Assembly (NCBI RefSeq): GCF_036880985.1
Contig: NZ_JBAJNO010000008.1
Span: forward strand, 2,357,500-2,421,499
DNA length: 64,000 nt
Direction of reading: 5' to 3'
From: Limibacter armeniacum
Lineage (GTDB): Bacteria; Bacteroidota; Bacteroidia; Cytophagales; Flammeovirgaceae
The notes beneath the pieces were generated by a model. It worked only from the letters and a program-made list of their open reading frames with translations, did not search any database and had not been told where the DNA came from. Numbering within the stretch: position 1 is the first letter of the stretch; every line of letters begins with the position of its first letter. Below are positions 1-8,123 of this stretch, piece after piece. Both the position numbers and the translations under genes were made by a program.

Positions 1-1
1 T

Positions 2-1948
2 GGAGCTTATGGTAATGTAGGGAGACAAAGCCATACCTTCTCTTCACAAATGCCAATTGGATTAGATATGAAAATGCCGGCTTATTTGACAATGGAAGAT
101 ACGGTTTACCTTCCTCTTTTTTTAAAGAATAATACAGAGAAGGTGATTACAGGTGTACTGAATGTAGACAGCCCTCTTACCTTATTGGGAGATCCTGAAT
201 ATATTCATAAGATTGAGCCAAATGAAACCAAAAAAGTGATTTATAAGGCTGTAGCTACTTCCCCGATAAAAGGAGAATTGGTTGTGTCACTAAAAGGCTT
301 AGGTTTTTCAGATGTTGTCAGACAACCAATTGAGGTAAAGCCAAAGGGATTTCCAAGTATCGTTTCATACAACAGCAGTGAACCTAATGTTCATTTCCAG
401 TTTGACCTGAATGATCCGGTTAAGCATACACCTGAAGGAAACATTACCATTTTTGGTAATATGACGGATCAGCTGATGGATGGTGTTGCTGCCATTATCA
501 GGGAACCATACGGATGTTTTGAGCAAGTGTCATCCGCTACTTACCCTAACCTGATGGCACTTCGACTGATGGAACAGACAGGTTATGATGACCCGGATGT
601 AAAGAAGAAAGCCCTTCAATATATTAAGAATGGATACAATAGATTAATTGCTTACGAAACGAATCAAGGAGGTTTTGAATGGTTTGGGCATACACCTCCT
701 CATGAAGCCCTTACAGCTTATGGATTATTGGAATTTACCGAGATGCAACCATTCTATCATGGGGTAGATCAGTCAATGATTGACAGAACAAAAGAATGGC
801 TGCTGAGCCGCAAGGATGGCAAAGGGAGCTTTAAACAAGCAAAAGGTAAATATGATCATTTTGGCAGGGCAACTACTGAAACCACCAATGCTTATATCGT
901 TTATGTGATGGCACGTATTGGTGAGACAGGAATTGAAAAAGAGTATGTATATAATTATAAGAAAGCGTTTGAGGATGATGATGCTTACAGAATGGCACTG
1001 ATGGCAAATGCAGCTTTTCTGTTAGGCAAAACTCAGGATGGGCATGCTATGATGCATAAATACCTTGAATCAGTCAAAAAGGTGGGACTGGATAGCCTCT
1101 CAGGAGTGTCTATAACACAAAGTGGAGGTAAAAGCTTACAGATTGAAATAGCAGCGTTGGGAGGATTGGCTATGCTTCGTCAGGCTGACCATTATATGCC
1201 TGAGATAGCTAACGTAGCGGATTATCTGCTTAAGAATAGAACATTTGGACGCTATGGTGCTACACAATCTACAATACTGGCATTAGAGTTTTTGACTGAA
1301 TACAGTAAGTATACAACCCAATCGGCTCAGGAAGGTGAAATGATTGTGTATATCAATGATCGGCAAGTACTGACAAAAGCAATTGCAGCCAAAAGGGGAG
1401 GAAACCTTGTATTGAGTGAATTGGAAGCTTTTTATACTAAATCAGGTAAGCAGGATATTCGGATTGAATTAAAGGGAATAGATTCGCTTCGTTATGCTTT
1501 TGATAGCCGTTGGAATACCAGAACGCCACAATCCAATGAGTCCTGTGAGGTAAGCTTAAAAACCGAATTGGAAGGTAATTCGCTTGTTGGTAATACCAGC
1601 CGTTTGTCTGCTGTAATTACAAATAAGAAAAGTTTTGGATTACCAATGGTTGTAGCGAAAGTGGGAATTCCTTCAGGACTTTCCATTCAACCTTGGCAAC
1701 TGAAAGAACTGGAAGAGAAAAACAAGGCAGACTTTGTGGAGATTTTTGAGAATTATATCGTTTTCTATTTTACAGGTATGTCTCCTAATGAAGTTAGAGA
1801 AATTAACCTTGACCTAAGAGCTGAAATTGGAGGACATTTTGAAGCACCTGCGAGTTGTGCTTATGTGTATTACCGAGATGAGTTAAAGGATTGGCAGGCA
1901 GGGGAGCGAATACATATTAAGGATCAGGAAATGCTTCACGAAAATTGA
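2..1948 (+). CDS. Alpha-2-macroglobulin family protein, 3' part (5' end outside window)
   Basis: The frame is open from base 2 without a start codon, so this is the C-terminal part (about 648 residues) of a larger gene. The thioester motif PYGCFEQ is present (Cys codon at 514-516), followed by the alpha-helical thioester domain with its repeated A/L-rich helices and GGFEWFG turn, then a C-terminal beta-sandwich receptor-like domain. Bacterial alpha-2-macroglobulins are envelope-anchored protease traps: cleavage of a bait region exposes the thioester, which links to the attacking protease. The motif reads CFEQ rather than the commoner CLEQ or CGEQ, but the reactive Cys and Gln are kept. The usual partner, penicillin-binding protein PbpC, is not downstream because a terminator follows at once; it may lie upstream. 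Family assignment is firm; bait specificity cannot be judged. Confidence 0.93.
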   Translation, partial: GAYGNVGRQSHTFSSQMPIGLDMKMPAYLTMEDTVYLPLFLKNNTEKVITGVLNVDSPLTLLGDPEYIHKIEPNETKKVIYKAVATSPIKGELVVSLKGLGFSDVVRQPIEVKPKGFPSIVSYNSSEPNVHFQFDLNDPVKHTPEGNITIFGNMTDQLMDGVAAIIREPYGCFEQVSSATYPNLMALRLMEQTGYDDPDVKKKALQYIKNGYNRLIAYETNQGGFEWFGHTPPHEALTAYGLLEFTEMQPFYHGVDQSMIDRTKEWLLSRKDGKGSFKQAKGKYDHFGRATTETTNAYIVYVMARIGETGIEKEYVYNYKKAFEDDDAYRMALMANAAFLLGKTQDGHAMMHKYLESVKKVGLDSLSGVSITQSGGKSLQIEIAALGGLAMLRQADHYMPEIANVADYLLKNRTFGRYGATQSTILALEFLTEYSKYTTQSAQEGEMIVYINDRQVLTKAIAAKRGGNLVLSELEAFYTKSGKQDIRIELKGIDSLRYAFDSRWNTRTPQSNESCEVSLKTELEGNSLVGNTSRLSAVITNKKSFGLPMVVAKVGIPSGLSIQPWQLKELEEKNKADFVEIFENYIVFYFTGMSPNEVREINLDLRAEIGGHFEAPASCAYVYYRDELKDWQAGERIHIKDQEMLHEN

Positions 1949-1962
1949 TTTTCTTTAAGAAG

Positions 1963-2007
1963 AAAAAAGCGTCAGTCAACTCTAATTGAGTGGACGGACG
2001 CTTTTTT
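1963..2007. terminator. Bidirectional terminator
   Basis: An 11-bp inverted repeat (arms 1963-1973 and 1997-2007) has an A-run on the left and a T-run on the right. It sits between the convergent alpha-2-macroglobulin gene and the unrecognised minus-strand gene, so it can serve both. Confidence 0.8.
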
Positions 2008-2013
2008 TAGAAC

Positions 2014-3273
2014 CTAACAGTCATAATACTCAGGTGCTTTGTCTACTTTCAATCCTAATAAAGCTTCGAGTTTATCTTTATAATTATCGAATGCATGGCA
2101 CTTTCCACTAGCGACGACATATTTTATATCTCCACTGTTTATTTCCAAATACGCACCTCCTGAACCTTTTGCGGGCAATACATTTTGAATTGTAAGTGAT
2201 TCGACTTCTTTAAAATCAAATACTTGACAGAATTTTGTATCAGCAAAGCCTATACAATTATTCTTACGGTCTACCCATATCAAAGGCTGAGGAGTTTGAG
2301 CTAGTTTAGGCGGTCGACGTTTCACTTTCTTGTTTCTTTTATAATCAGCGTAGACTTTGATATTTTCATCTATCAGCAAAACATCACTTACTTCAATCAT
2401 ATCCTCATAGTGCTTATTAATCAGTAATTCGGGATACTCACGCTGATTTTTAATTAACACTAAAGTATTTCCTCCATCAAACTGCCAACCATTGTCATAT
2501 GTATAAACCAATGAGATCTTGACACCATTGGCATCAAAAGAGAAATGTTTTTGATCAGCCCTTTCATACTCCAGCTTTTGCTGTTGTAAAGGAAAGTCCT
2601 TTTGCAAAAGTCTCTTAAGCTCAATGTAACTTATATCTGTATTTGAGCTATCATAACAGTTTGTATAAAAATCGATGATCGGAACATCTTTGCGATCATT
2701 ATCAAAATAGGTAAACAGTTCAGTCAACAGCAGGTTTCCTATTCGGACAGGGTGCTTGAATTTCAATAAGTTCTGCCCATAAGCTGATTTTTCAAAAAGC
2801 ACATTCGGATTGTTGACAAGTCCTTCATATGTCGTATCCCAATTAATAAAATCCTTTTCTGCTGATTGAATTTCAAACCCAACTTGATAATCATTGTACG
2901 AGTCGTCTAGAATACGATAGTTAGCTTTGATTTTCTTCCTCCAAATTTCCTTTTTGATTGCCTCTTTAGTAAAAACATTTTCAAAAAATTGGACATCATT
3001 AAAACCCAGCTTTGCAGAAAGCGAGCGGTAAACAGCTTCAAAACCTTTTAAATTGGCAGGGATGTAATGTTGATGAAAGTCAAAAAGAAAAAGGGAAGCC
3101 ATCGAGTTTCTTGTAATTAGATAAGCGTATTGCAAGTCATATATATTGACTTCGCTTGGCGTAGCAGACTGATTTATTTGATAGATAACCTTGTTGCCAT
3201 CAATAAAGATTGAACCATCACCTGTTTCGGCAGGGAAGTTATAGTTTTGTTCTTTAGCAGGTTTTGTCTTCAT
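2014..3273 (-). CDS. Hypothetical protein, possible terminal PH-like domains
   Basis: Not recognised. The chosen start gives 419 residues (MKTKPAKEQ). An upstream in-frame Met at 3345 would overlap the preceding TPR gene by 26 bp and add a hydrophobic stretch that does not look like a real N-terminus. The N-terminal ~100 residues and the C-terminal ~85 residues share a pattern: several beta-strands (VIYQI, LQYAYLI, LFLFDF; then CIGFAD, VFDFKEVESLTI) ending in a helix carrying ...L...LG (VYRSLSAKLGF; KLEALLGLKV). That resembles a bacterial PH-like fold at each end, with a longer middle region that includes a basic KRNKKVKRRPPK patch. There is no signal peptide or membrane segment, so it is probably cytosolic. 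It lies 46 bp after the TPR gene on the same strand, probably co-transcribed. The fold idea is inference. Confidence 0.72.
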   Translation of the reverse strand: MKTKPAKEQNYNFPAETGDGSIFIDGNKVIYQINQSATPSEVNIYDLQYAYLITRNSMASLFLFDFHQHYIPANLKGFEAVYRSLSAKLGFNDVQFFENVFTKEAIKKEIWRKKIKANYRILDDSYNDYQVGFEIQSAEKDFINWDTTYEGLVNNPNVLFEKSAYGQNLLKFKHPVRIGNLLLTELFTYFDNDRKDVPIIDFYTNCYDSSNTDISYIELKRLLQKDFPLQQQKLEYERADQKHFSFDANGVKISLVYTYDNGWQFDGGNTLVLIKNQREYPELLINKHYEDMIEVSDVLLIDENIKVYADYKRNKKVKRRPPKLAQTPQPLIWVDRKNNCIGFADTKFCQVFDFKEVESLTIQNVLPAKGSGGAYLEINSGDIKYVVASGKCHAFDNYKDKLEALLGLKVDKAPEYYDC

Positions 3274-3319
3274 ATGCTCAGAAAGTTTGTCGCTGATTGA
3301 AAAGTAAAAGAGCAATAGG

Positions 3320-4756
3320 CTATTTTTGCTTATTGATCTCTTCAATGATTTTTAAAATATCCTCTCTAACCTCTTTAAAATCATTTTTGTCAATTATATC
3401 ACTAAAATCATGTGTGTGATATTCATTTGAGAATATCTCTCCACACTTTTTCAGTGTATCCAAACACTCAGATTTGTTACCAAGCTTTAAAGCTACTTTT
3501 GCCAATCCATAATAAGGTTTCGTATAAAAATCTTTCCCCATAACCCGACTTTCTTCATACTGTTGTTGTGCTTTGATCAATGTTGCCCTATTGTTGAATT
3601 GCTCAATCAAACCTGCATAAGCATATAAATAGTCAGCATGGTATATACTCAATTGGAAGTCATCTATTTTCTTTTGAGCCGCTTCAAAAATGTCAAGACC
3701 TTGAGTCAACAAGTCTTTAGCAGTTTCAAACTGACCATTCTGAAGATGAATCAATGCTATTTTTTGTAAGGCACTACTGGCGTAATGCGGATTTGTCCAG
3801 CTGGTACCGTTAATTTTTAGCGCTTTTAGGAAATACTTCACCGATACCTGATAGTAAGGAATACTTTCCTCTTTTTGAGCAAGTCTGTCATACAGGTGTC
3901 CAACACTGGTTAGAAAAAGATCATCTACAGAGCTAATCTCAGTCATCTGATCCATTACTGCTACAATTTCTATCCAAATACTTTCAATTGTTTCAGCAGA
4001 GATTTTACAAGAGGGAATTTTAGGATATTGTTCCCATTCTGTAATCCTGAAAAGGGTTTCAGCCCAATGGAAAAGAATTTCAGGCTCTTGTTGAATATAA
4101 GGTTTGATAGCTTCCATAAATGAGGATAAATAATCCTGATGGAATTGTTTTGCATTCCCAATAGGTAAAGGCAATAACTGGTAGGATGTCCTTAAAAAAT
4201 GGTTGATAGCAGTGCCATTAAATCCGTAAAAACTGCTTTGATGTTCCTCTTTTCTTTCTATATGCAAAGCTTCGAGATACAGTTCCTTGATTTCATTTAG
4301 CATTTGCTCCTCATCTTTTTTTACTAGCTGCATGTAGCTAAAAAGATTTTCAGCAAGGTCAGTCAGGAGTGTTACATCTTCACTTTCAATCTTTTGTTGT
4401 GCCCTAAACTCTTCGATACACAACTTCTTATTTTTTACTTTTTCTTCATGTTCAGTACTGACAGATGAAACCATTTCATATACATGTCCTTTGAAGTAGT
4501 GATACGATTCAAATTCAGGTTTCAGCAGTTTTACTTTTTCTATCCAATCCATCATTTCCCAAATCCAGTCCAGGTTATTGAACTTGTTACACATATAATC
4601 ATAATGGCATTGGGAGAAATGAGAAAGGTATCCATCAGCTAAAATGCCCTTTTCCTCAGGACTTCCTTCTTTATGTAGCTTCTCAAATAGTTTATCCAGT
4701 TTTGATGGGTCTTCTTCATCTACATATTTTGAGATTAGATCTTCTAGGTTACTCAT
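3320..4756 (-). CDS. Tetratricopeptide-repeat-like protein
   Basis: A 478-residue, mostly helical, acidic protein without signal peptide or membrane segments. Its C-terminal half has TPR-type helical pairs, for example around HYASSALQKIALIHLQNGQFETAKDLL and the YYGLAKVALKLGN region near the end. The N-terminal half has degenerate helical repeats rich in Trp and Tyr (DWIWEMMDWIEKV). TPR superhelices usually bind partner proteins; no enzymatic domain is visible. It is the first gene of a probable two-gene unit with the PH-like hypothetical downstream, so the natural guess is that the two products interact. The specific function is unknown. Confidence 0.8.
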   Translation of the reverse strand: MSNLEDLISKYVDEEDPSKLDKLFEKLHKEGSPEEKGILADGYLSHFSQCHYDYMCNKFNNLDWIWEMMDWIEKVKLLKPEFESYHYFKGHVYEMVSSVSTEHEEKVKNKKLCIEEFRAQQKIESEDVTLLTDLAENLFSYMQLVKKDEEQMLNEIKELYLEALHIERKEEHQSSFYGFNGTAINHFLRTSYQLLPLPIGNAKQFHQDYLSSFMEAIKPYIQQEPEILFHWAETLFRITEWEQYPKIPSCKISAETIESIWIEIVAVMDQMTEISSVDDLFLTSVGHLYDRLAQKEESIPYYQVSVKYFLKALKINGTSWTNPHYASSALQKIALIHLQNGQFETAKDLLTQGLDIFEAAQKKIDDFQLSIYHADYLYAYAGLIEQFNNRATLIKAQQQYEESRVMGKDFYTKPYYGLAKVALKLGNKSECLDTLKKCGEIFSNEYHTHDFSDIIDKNDFKEVREDILKIIEEINKQK

Positions 4757-4871
4757 ATCAGTTGTTTTAGTATAAAAAATATTGACTAAGGAGTAGAAGG
4801 GTAGGAGAAAAAATCAGTTTCCTAGACCCTATATCATGATAGACTCGAATATAGGAATTTTGTCAAAAAAT

Positions 4872-4900
4872 AAAGACCGTAGTGCTTTACTACGGTCTTT
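4872..4900 (-). terminator. Terminator of the arsR operon
   Basis: A perfect 12-bp stem (4872-4883 with 4889-4900) with a 5-nt loop, followed by a T-run when read on the minus strand. It lies 15 bp past the AHSA1-VOC stop codon. Confidence 0.85.
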
Positions 4901-4915
4901 AAATAGGGGAATTTG

Positions 4916-5878
4916 TTAATTGTTTTGGTAATTAACCATCCAATTGATTCCGTATTTATCTGTAAAGCTTCCAAAATAGGCTCCCCAGAACATATCTTGA
5001 AGTGGCATGGTGATATTGCCACCAACCGAAAGCTGATCAAATATGCGCTTTGCTTCTTCCCTTGATTCAGGTTCAAGATTGATATGCATATTATTTCCTA
5101 AAGTCACGCTGAAGCCCATTTCTTTAGGAGCATCTGTTCCCATCAGTATATGATTACCGATAAGCGGTAACTCAACATGCAAGACCATTTTTTTGATGTT
5201 GTCTGCGATTGGAGGCTGGTTTGGATCGGGAGGAACTTCTTCAAAGCGTTTGATACCATTGATGAAATCTGTCTTGAAAACAGATCTGTAAAACTCGAAA
5301 GCTTCTTCTGTATTGCCAGGGAAATTTACGTATGTAGCGACTCTCACCTTATGTTCAGGCTTGTTTTGTTTTCTCAAGTAAAACTGTGCACTGATATACT
5401 GATCGAGGTTTTCCAATCCGGCAGTGAATCCTTCTTTAAAGCCCATTTCGATGATCTGCTCCAAGTCTTCCAGCTTGTCAAATTTAATGTCAATATGGAC
5501 CATCGTGCTATCATCTTCAGCAGTGAAGTTATTGGTCCAAAAGCATCTCGGTTTGGTGTCTTTAATGTTTTCATTTTCATCACAGAAGGCGTCCAAACCT
5601 GAGAATCTTTGCGGTTGTACGACCTCTTTGTACTCAAAAAGACACCAATGCTTTTCACCTTCAGGACTTACCATTGCATAGTGCCATTTTCCACCTTCTC
5701 GGAAGTCCATTGTTTTTGTTTCAGCCTTCCAAGGTTTAGGTGCCCACCACAGGTCAAGAATCTCAGGGTCCGTCCAAGCTGACCATACCAAATCAATCGG
5801 CGCGTCAAAAGAGCGCTCCACTTTGATGGTGTTGTTTTCCTTGTCTACAAGAAAATTGAATAAGATTGCACTGTTCAT
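4916..5878 (-). CDS. AHSA1/SRPBCC - PhnB-like VOC fusion protein
   Basis: A 320-residue fusion. Residues ~15-165 form an AHSA1-type START/SRPBCC domain (RSFDAPIDLVWSAWTDPEILDLWWAPKPW, the typical W-WAP signature; FREGGKWHYAM). Residues ~175-320 form a PhnB-like glyoxalase/VOC domain (VATYVNFPGNTEEAFEFYRSVF, HILMGTDAP, FWGAYFGSFTDKYGINWMVNY). Each half is normally a separate small protein. AHSA1-like domains bind hydrophobic ligands; PhnB-like domains are of mostly unknown function and often lack a clear catalytic site. Its start overlaps the arsR stop by 4 bp (ATGA), so the two are translationally coupled. ArsR-AHSA1 pairs are widespread; the substrate is unknown. Confidence 0.9.
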   Translation of the reverse strand: MNSAILFNFLVDKENNTIKVERSFDAPIDLVWSAWTDPEILDLWWAPKPWKAETKTMDFREGGKWHYAMVSPEGEKHWCLFEYKEVVQPQRFSGLDAFCDENENIKDTKPRCFWTNNFTAEDDSTMVHIDIKFDKLEDLEQIIEMGFKEGFTAGLENLDQYISAQFYLRKQNKPEHKVRVATYVNFPGNTEEAFEFYRSVFKTDFINGIKRFEEVPPDPNQPPIADNIKKMVLHVELPLIGNHILMGTDAPKEMGFSVTLGNNMHINLEPESREEAKRIFDQLSVGGNITMPLQDMFWGAYFGSFTDKYGINWMVNYQNN

Positions 5879-6201
5879 TTTTTAGTTGTTTTCAGGTTAC
5901 TTAATACTTCATCTAGCTGGTCAAATCGTTGAGCCAGCAGCTTCTTGAATTGCGCTAACCAAGTTTCTACCTCTTCCATTTTATTGGCATTCAGGTGGTA
6001 ATATATTTCCCTTCCCTGACGCTTTTGGGTCAGTATTTCACATTCAGTTAGTATTTGTATGTGTTTTGAGACAGCCTGTCTACTACTGTTGAATTCCTCA
6101 GCGATAGCATTGGGTGTCATGGTATTGACAGCAAGCAACATTATGATGGCTCTACGGGTAGGATCTGCTATTGCTTGAAATACGTCTCTTCTTGTTTTCA
6201 T
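5875..6201 (-). CDS. ArsR-family winged-helix repressor
   Basis: A 108-residue ArsR-type regulator. It has the family opening (FQAIADPTRRAIIMLLA), recognition helix (SSRQAVSKHIQIL) and wing (GREIYYHLN). There is no CxC metal-binding motif, so it is probably not a classical metal sensor; it belongs with the SdpR/YczG-like regulators that sit next to AHSA1 genes. It is the first gene of a two-gene operon and probably autoregulates through the paired palindromes just upstream of its start. The ligand is unknown. Confidence 0.92.
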   Translation of the reverse strand: MKTRRDVFQAIADPTRRAIIMLLAVNTMTPNAIAEEFNSSRQAVSKHIQILTECEILTQKRQGREIYYHLNANKMEEVETWLAQFKKLLAQRFDQLDEVLSNLKTTKK

Positions 6202-6209
6202 GATTTATA

Positions 6210-6253
6210 CGCAACTATTTGATTGCTAATATATCTGCAATTATTTAGTTGCG
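6210..6253. promoter_or_regulatory. Paired palindromic operator upstream of arsR
   Basis: The outer 8-mers CGCAACTA (6210-6217) and TAGTTGCG (6246-6253) form a perfect inverted repeat. Each half is itself a rough dyad (6211-6226 and 6237-6252) of the form GCAA-Y-TA...TTGC. The site starts 9 bp upstream of the arsR start, as expected for an autoregulatory ArsR operator. The role is inferred from position and symmetry. Confidence 0.65.
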
Positions 6254-6272
6254 CAATATTTTTTACATAAAA

Positions 6273-6303
6273 AAACGACCTGACTTAGTCTGTCAGGTCG
6301 TTT
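6273..6303 (-). terminator. menD terminator
   Basis: A 12-bp perfect stem (6273-6284 with 6292-6303) with a 7-nt loop, followed on the minus strand by seven T. It separates menD from the downstream arsR operon. Confidence 0.87.
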
Positions 6304-6335
6304 AGTCTATACTTGCAACTGCTTAAGAATCAGAT
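6301..6335. repeat. Intergenic repeat AGTCT-n-TTGCAACTGC, copy 1
   Basis: A ~35-bp segment containing AGTCTATACTTGCAACTGC. It matches 8034-8069 at about 30 of 35 positions by eye, and its core recurs at 10669-10691. This copy overlaps the menD stop codon by a few bases. Origin and role are unknown. Confidence 0.5.
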
Positions 6336-8009
6336 TTTTTTGAAGGCTTGAAATACTTCTTTATTTAATTGCTTCTCTGTTTCAACTTCCAAGATACAAG
6401 GCTTATCAGAGATAGAGGTGAATTCCTTAATTGCGACCTCATATTCTTCTCTTGTTTTGGCACTGATGTAGTGGATACCAAATTCCTTGCAAAGCTGTTC
6501 TGCATTACTATGCTGGAATGTCTCAAAGTATTCTTCCAATTCAGGTTGCCTTGCAGGCCCATCAATCATGCGGAAAATGACACCTCCGTGGTTGTTGAGC
6601 AACAAGACTTTTTGGTTGCCTTTATTGACATAGTTGTTCCAGAATGCATTTCGGTCATAAAAGAAGGCAAGGTCACCTGTAATCAAGATATTCGGTTTAT
6701 CATTGATTAAAGAGTGTCCAATCATGGAACTGGTACAACCATCTATGCCACTGCTGCCCCTGTTGGCCATTACTTCTACATCAGGTCTGTCTTTGATATT
6801 GATAAAGTTGGCATATCGTACGGACATGCTGTTTGCTAGATGGAGATTGGTACTTTCTGGCAACTGATCAATCAGGGTTGAAACGGCTTCCAATTCAGAG
6901 AATGGCTGACTTGTAAAGAATTCAGCTTTGCCCAAATCATAGTTACTGTCTTCCCTTTTCCATTTGTTCAAGTAAGAAGTTTCTCTCAAATCATTGGAAG
7001 GCATAGCTGCCAGCTTACTGAAAAACACCTCAGGAGTAATTCTTATAATCCTTGAAAGTGCCTGATAAGTATCAGCAGCATTGCCGGCAGGTTGTATTTG
7101 CCAATGTGCTTTAGGTTTATGCTTACGAAGGTAAAGTTTAAGGTTTTTGGAAATAACAGAGTTTCCAAAAGTGATCAGTAAGTCAGGTGTAAGTTCTCCA
7201 TCAACCTTGTTGAGGAATACATCCTGATGTCGGATAGCATTAGGTAAGAAGGAATAATTGGAGATCACATCCGCACAGACAGGGAAGGGGAGTTGTGCCA
7301 ATGAAGCAGCCAATTCTTCATTTTTTGAATCTTGTCCTGCAACGATCAGAATTTTTTCATAGCCAACCAATTCGTCCGAAAGGAGATTCCATTGCGATTC
7401 TGTAAAATCGAGTGTAGCCTCAAATGATTCTATCACTTTTACAGGATAGTCAAAATTAAGGGTTTCATCGACTGCAGGGTAAAATGGCTCCCTAATGGGA
7501 ATATTGATATGTACAGGACCTTTAGGAAAGGCATTTGCTGTATTGATGGCTTCTGATATTGTGCGGTCATATTGCCATTGGGCGTCTGGATGCTCAAAGC
7601 TCGCTGGCAAATGGTAACTGGCTTTAACGTGATTCTCAAAAATATTGCGTTGGCGTATCGTTTGCCCATCCTGTTGGTCTACCCATTCATCCGGTCGGTC
7701 AGCAGTTAATACTATCAAAGGCACATTCTGGTAAAATGCTTCCGCAATGGCAGGTCCATAATTAAGTGCTGCTGTACCTGAGGTACAAACAATCACAACA
7801 GGTGATTTGTCCTGCTGTGCCATACCCATAGCAATAAATGCTGCCGAACGCTCATCACTGATGGTTTTTGTGATGATTTCCGGATGACGAACCATTGCCA
7901 TGCAGAGTGGGGCACACCTTGAGCCTGGTGACAGAACAGCATGTTTTACCTGTTTCTTGGCACATATACTGGCAATATTGACCAGTGGTTGAAGCTTATA
8001 TTCATTCAT
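6330..8009 (-). CDS. menD: SEPHCHC synthase (menaquinone biosynthesis)
   Basis: 559 residues, the usual MenD length. This thiamine-diphosphate enzyme decarboxylates 2-oxoglutarate and adds the product to isochorismate in the cytosolic menaquinone pathway. Visible marks are SPGSR near residue 27, SDERSAAF, CTSGTA, LTADRPDEW, and QDGQTIRQRNIF in the N-terminal half, and the C-terminal ThDP/Mg motif ITGDLAFFYDRNAF with NNHGGVIFRM. It stands alone between its own terminator and that of queA. menC (38427) is also in the window but not adjacent, so the men genes are scattered. Near-identical 35-bp repeats lie on both sides of the gene. Confidence 0.97.
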   Translation of the reverse strand: MNEYKLQPLVNIASICAKKQVKHAVLSPGSRCAPLCMAMVRHPEIITKTISDERSAAFIAMGMAQQDKSPVVIVCTSGTAALNYGPAIAEAFYQNVPLIVLTADRPDEWVDQQDGQTIRQRNIFENHVKASYHLPASFEHPDAQWQYDRTISEAINTANAFPKGPVHINIPIREPFYPAVDETLNFDYPVKVIESFEATLDFTESQWNLLSDELVGYEKILIVAGQDSKNEELAASLAQLPFPVCADVISNYSFLPNAIRHQDVFLNKVDGELTPDLLITFGNSVISKNLKLYLRKHKPKAHWQIQPAGNAADTYQALSRIIRITPEVFFSKLAAMPSNDLRETSYLNKWKREDSNYDLGKAEFFTSQPFSELEAVSTLIDQLPESTNLHLANSMSVRYANFINIKDRPDVEVMANRGSSGIDGCTSSMIGHSLINDKPNILITGDLAFFYDRNAFWNNYVNKGNQKVLLLNNHGGVIFRMIDGPARQPELEEYFETFQHSNAEQLCKEFGIHYISAKTREEYEVAIKEFTSISDKPCILEVETEKQLNKEVFQAFKKI

Positions 8010-8033
8010 GGTGATCCTGATTGGGTAGTGTTT

Positions 8034-8069
8034 TAGTCTTTAATTGCAACTGCCTAAAAAATCAAATCA
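8034..8069. repeat. Intergenic repeat AGTCT-n-TTGCAACTGC, copy 2
   Basis: The second copy, AGTCTTTAATTGCAACTGC plus flanks, lies just upstream of menD and in the same orientation as the copy at the menD 3' end. Together they bracket menD as imperfect direct repeats. Confidence 0.5.
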
Positions 8070-8101
8070 GGGTATTTAAATTTGCACCATTTTAAATACC
8101 C
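8070..8101 (-). terminator. Probable queA terminator
   Basis: An 11-bp stem (8070-8080 with 8091-8101) with a 10-nt loop. On the minus strand it is followed, after a short spacer, by a T-rich stretch. The stem is AT-rich, so it is weaker than the others here. Confidence 0.55.
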
Positions 8102-8123
8102 TAAACTTTTATCCTATAACTGA

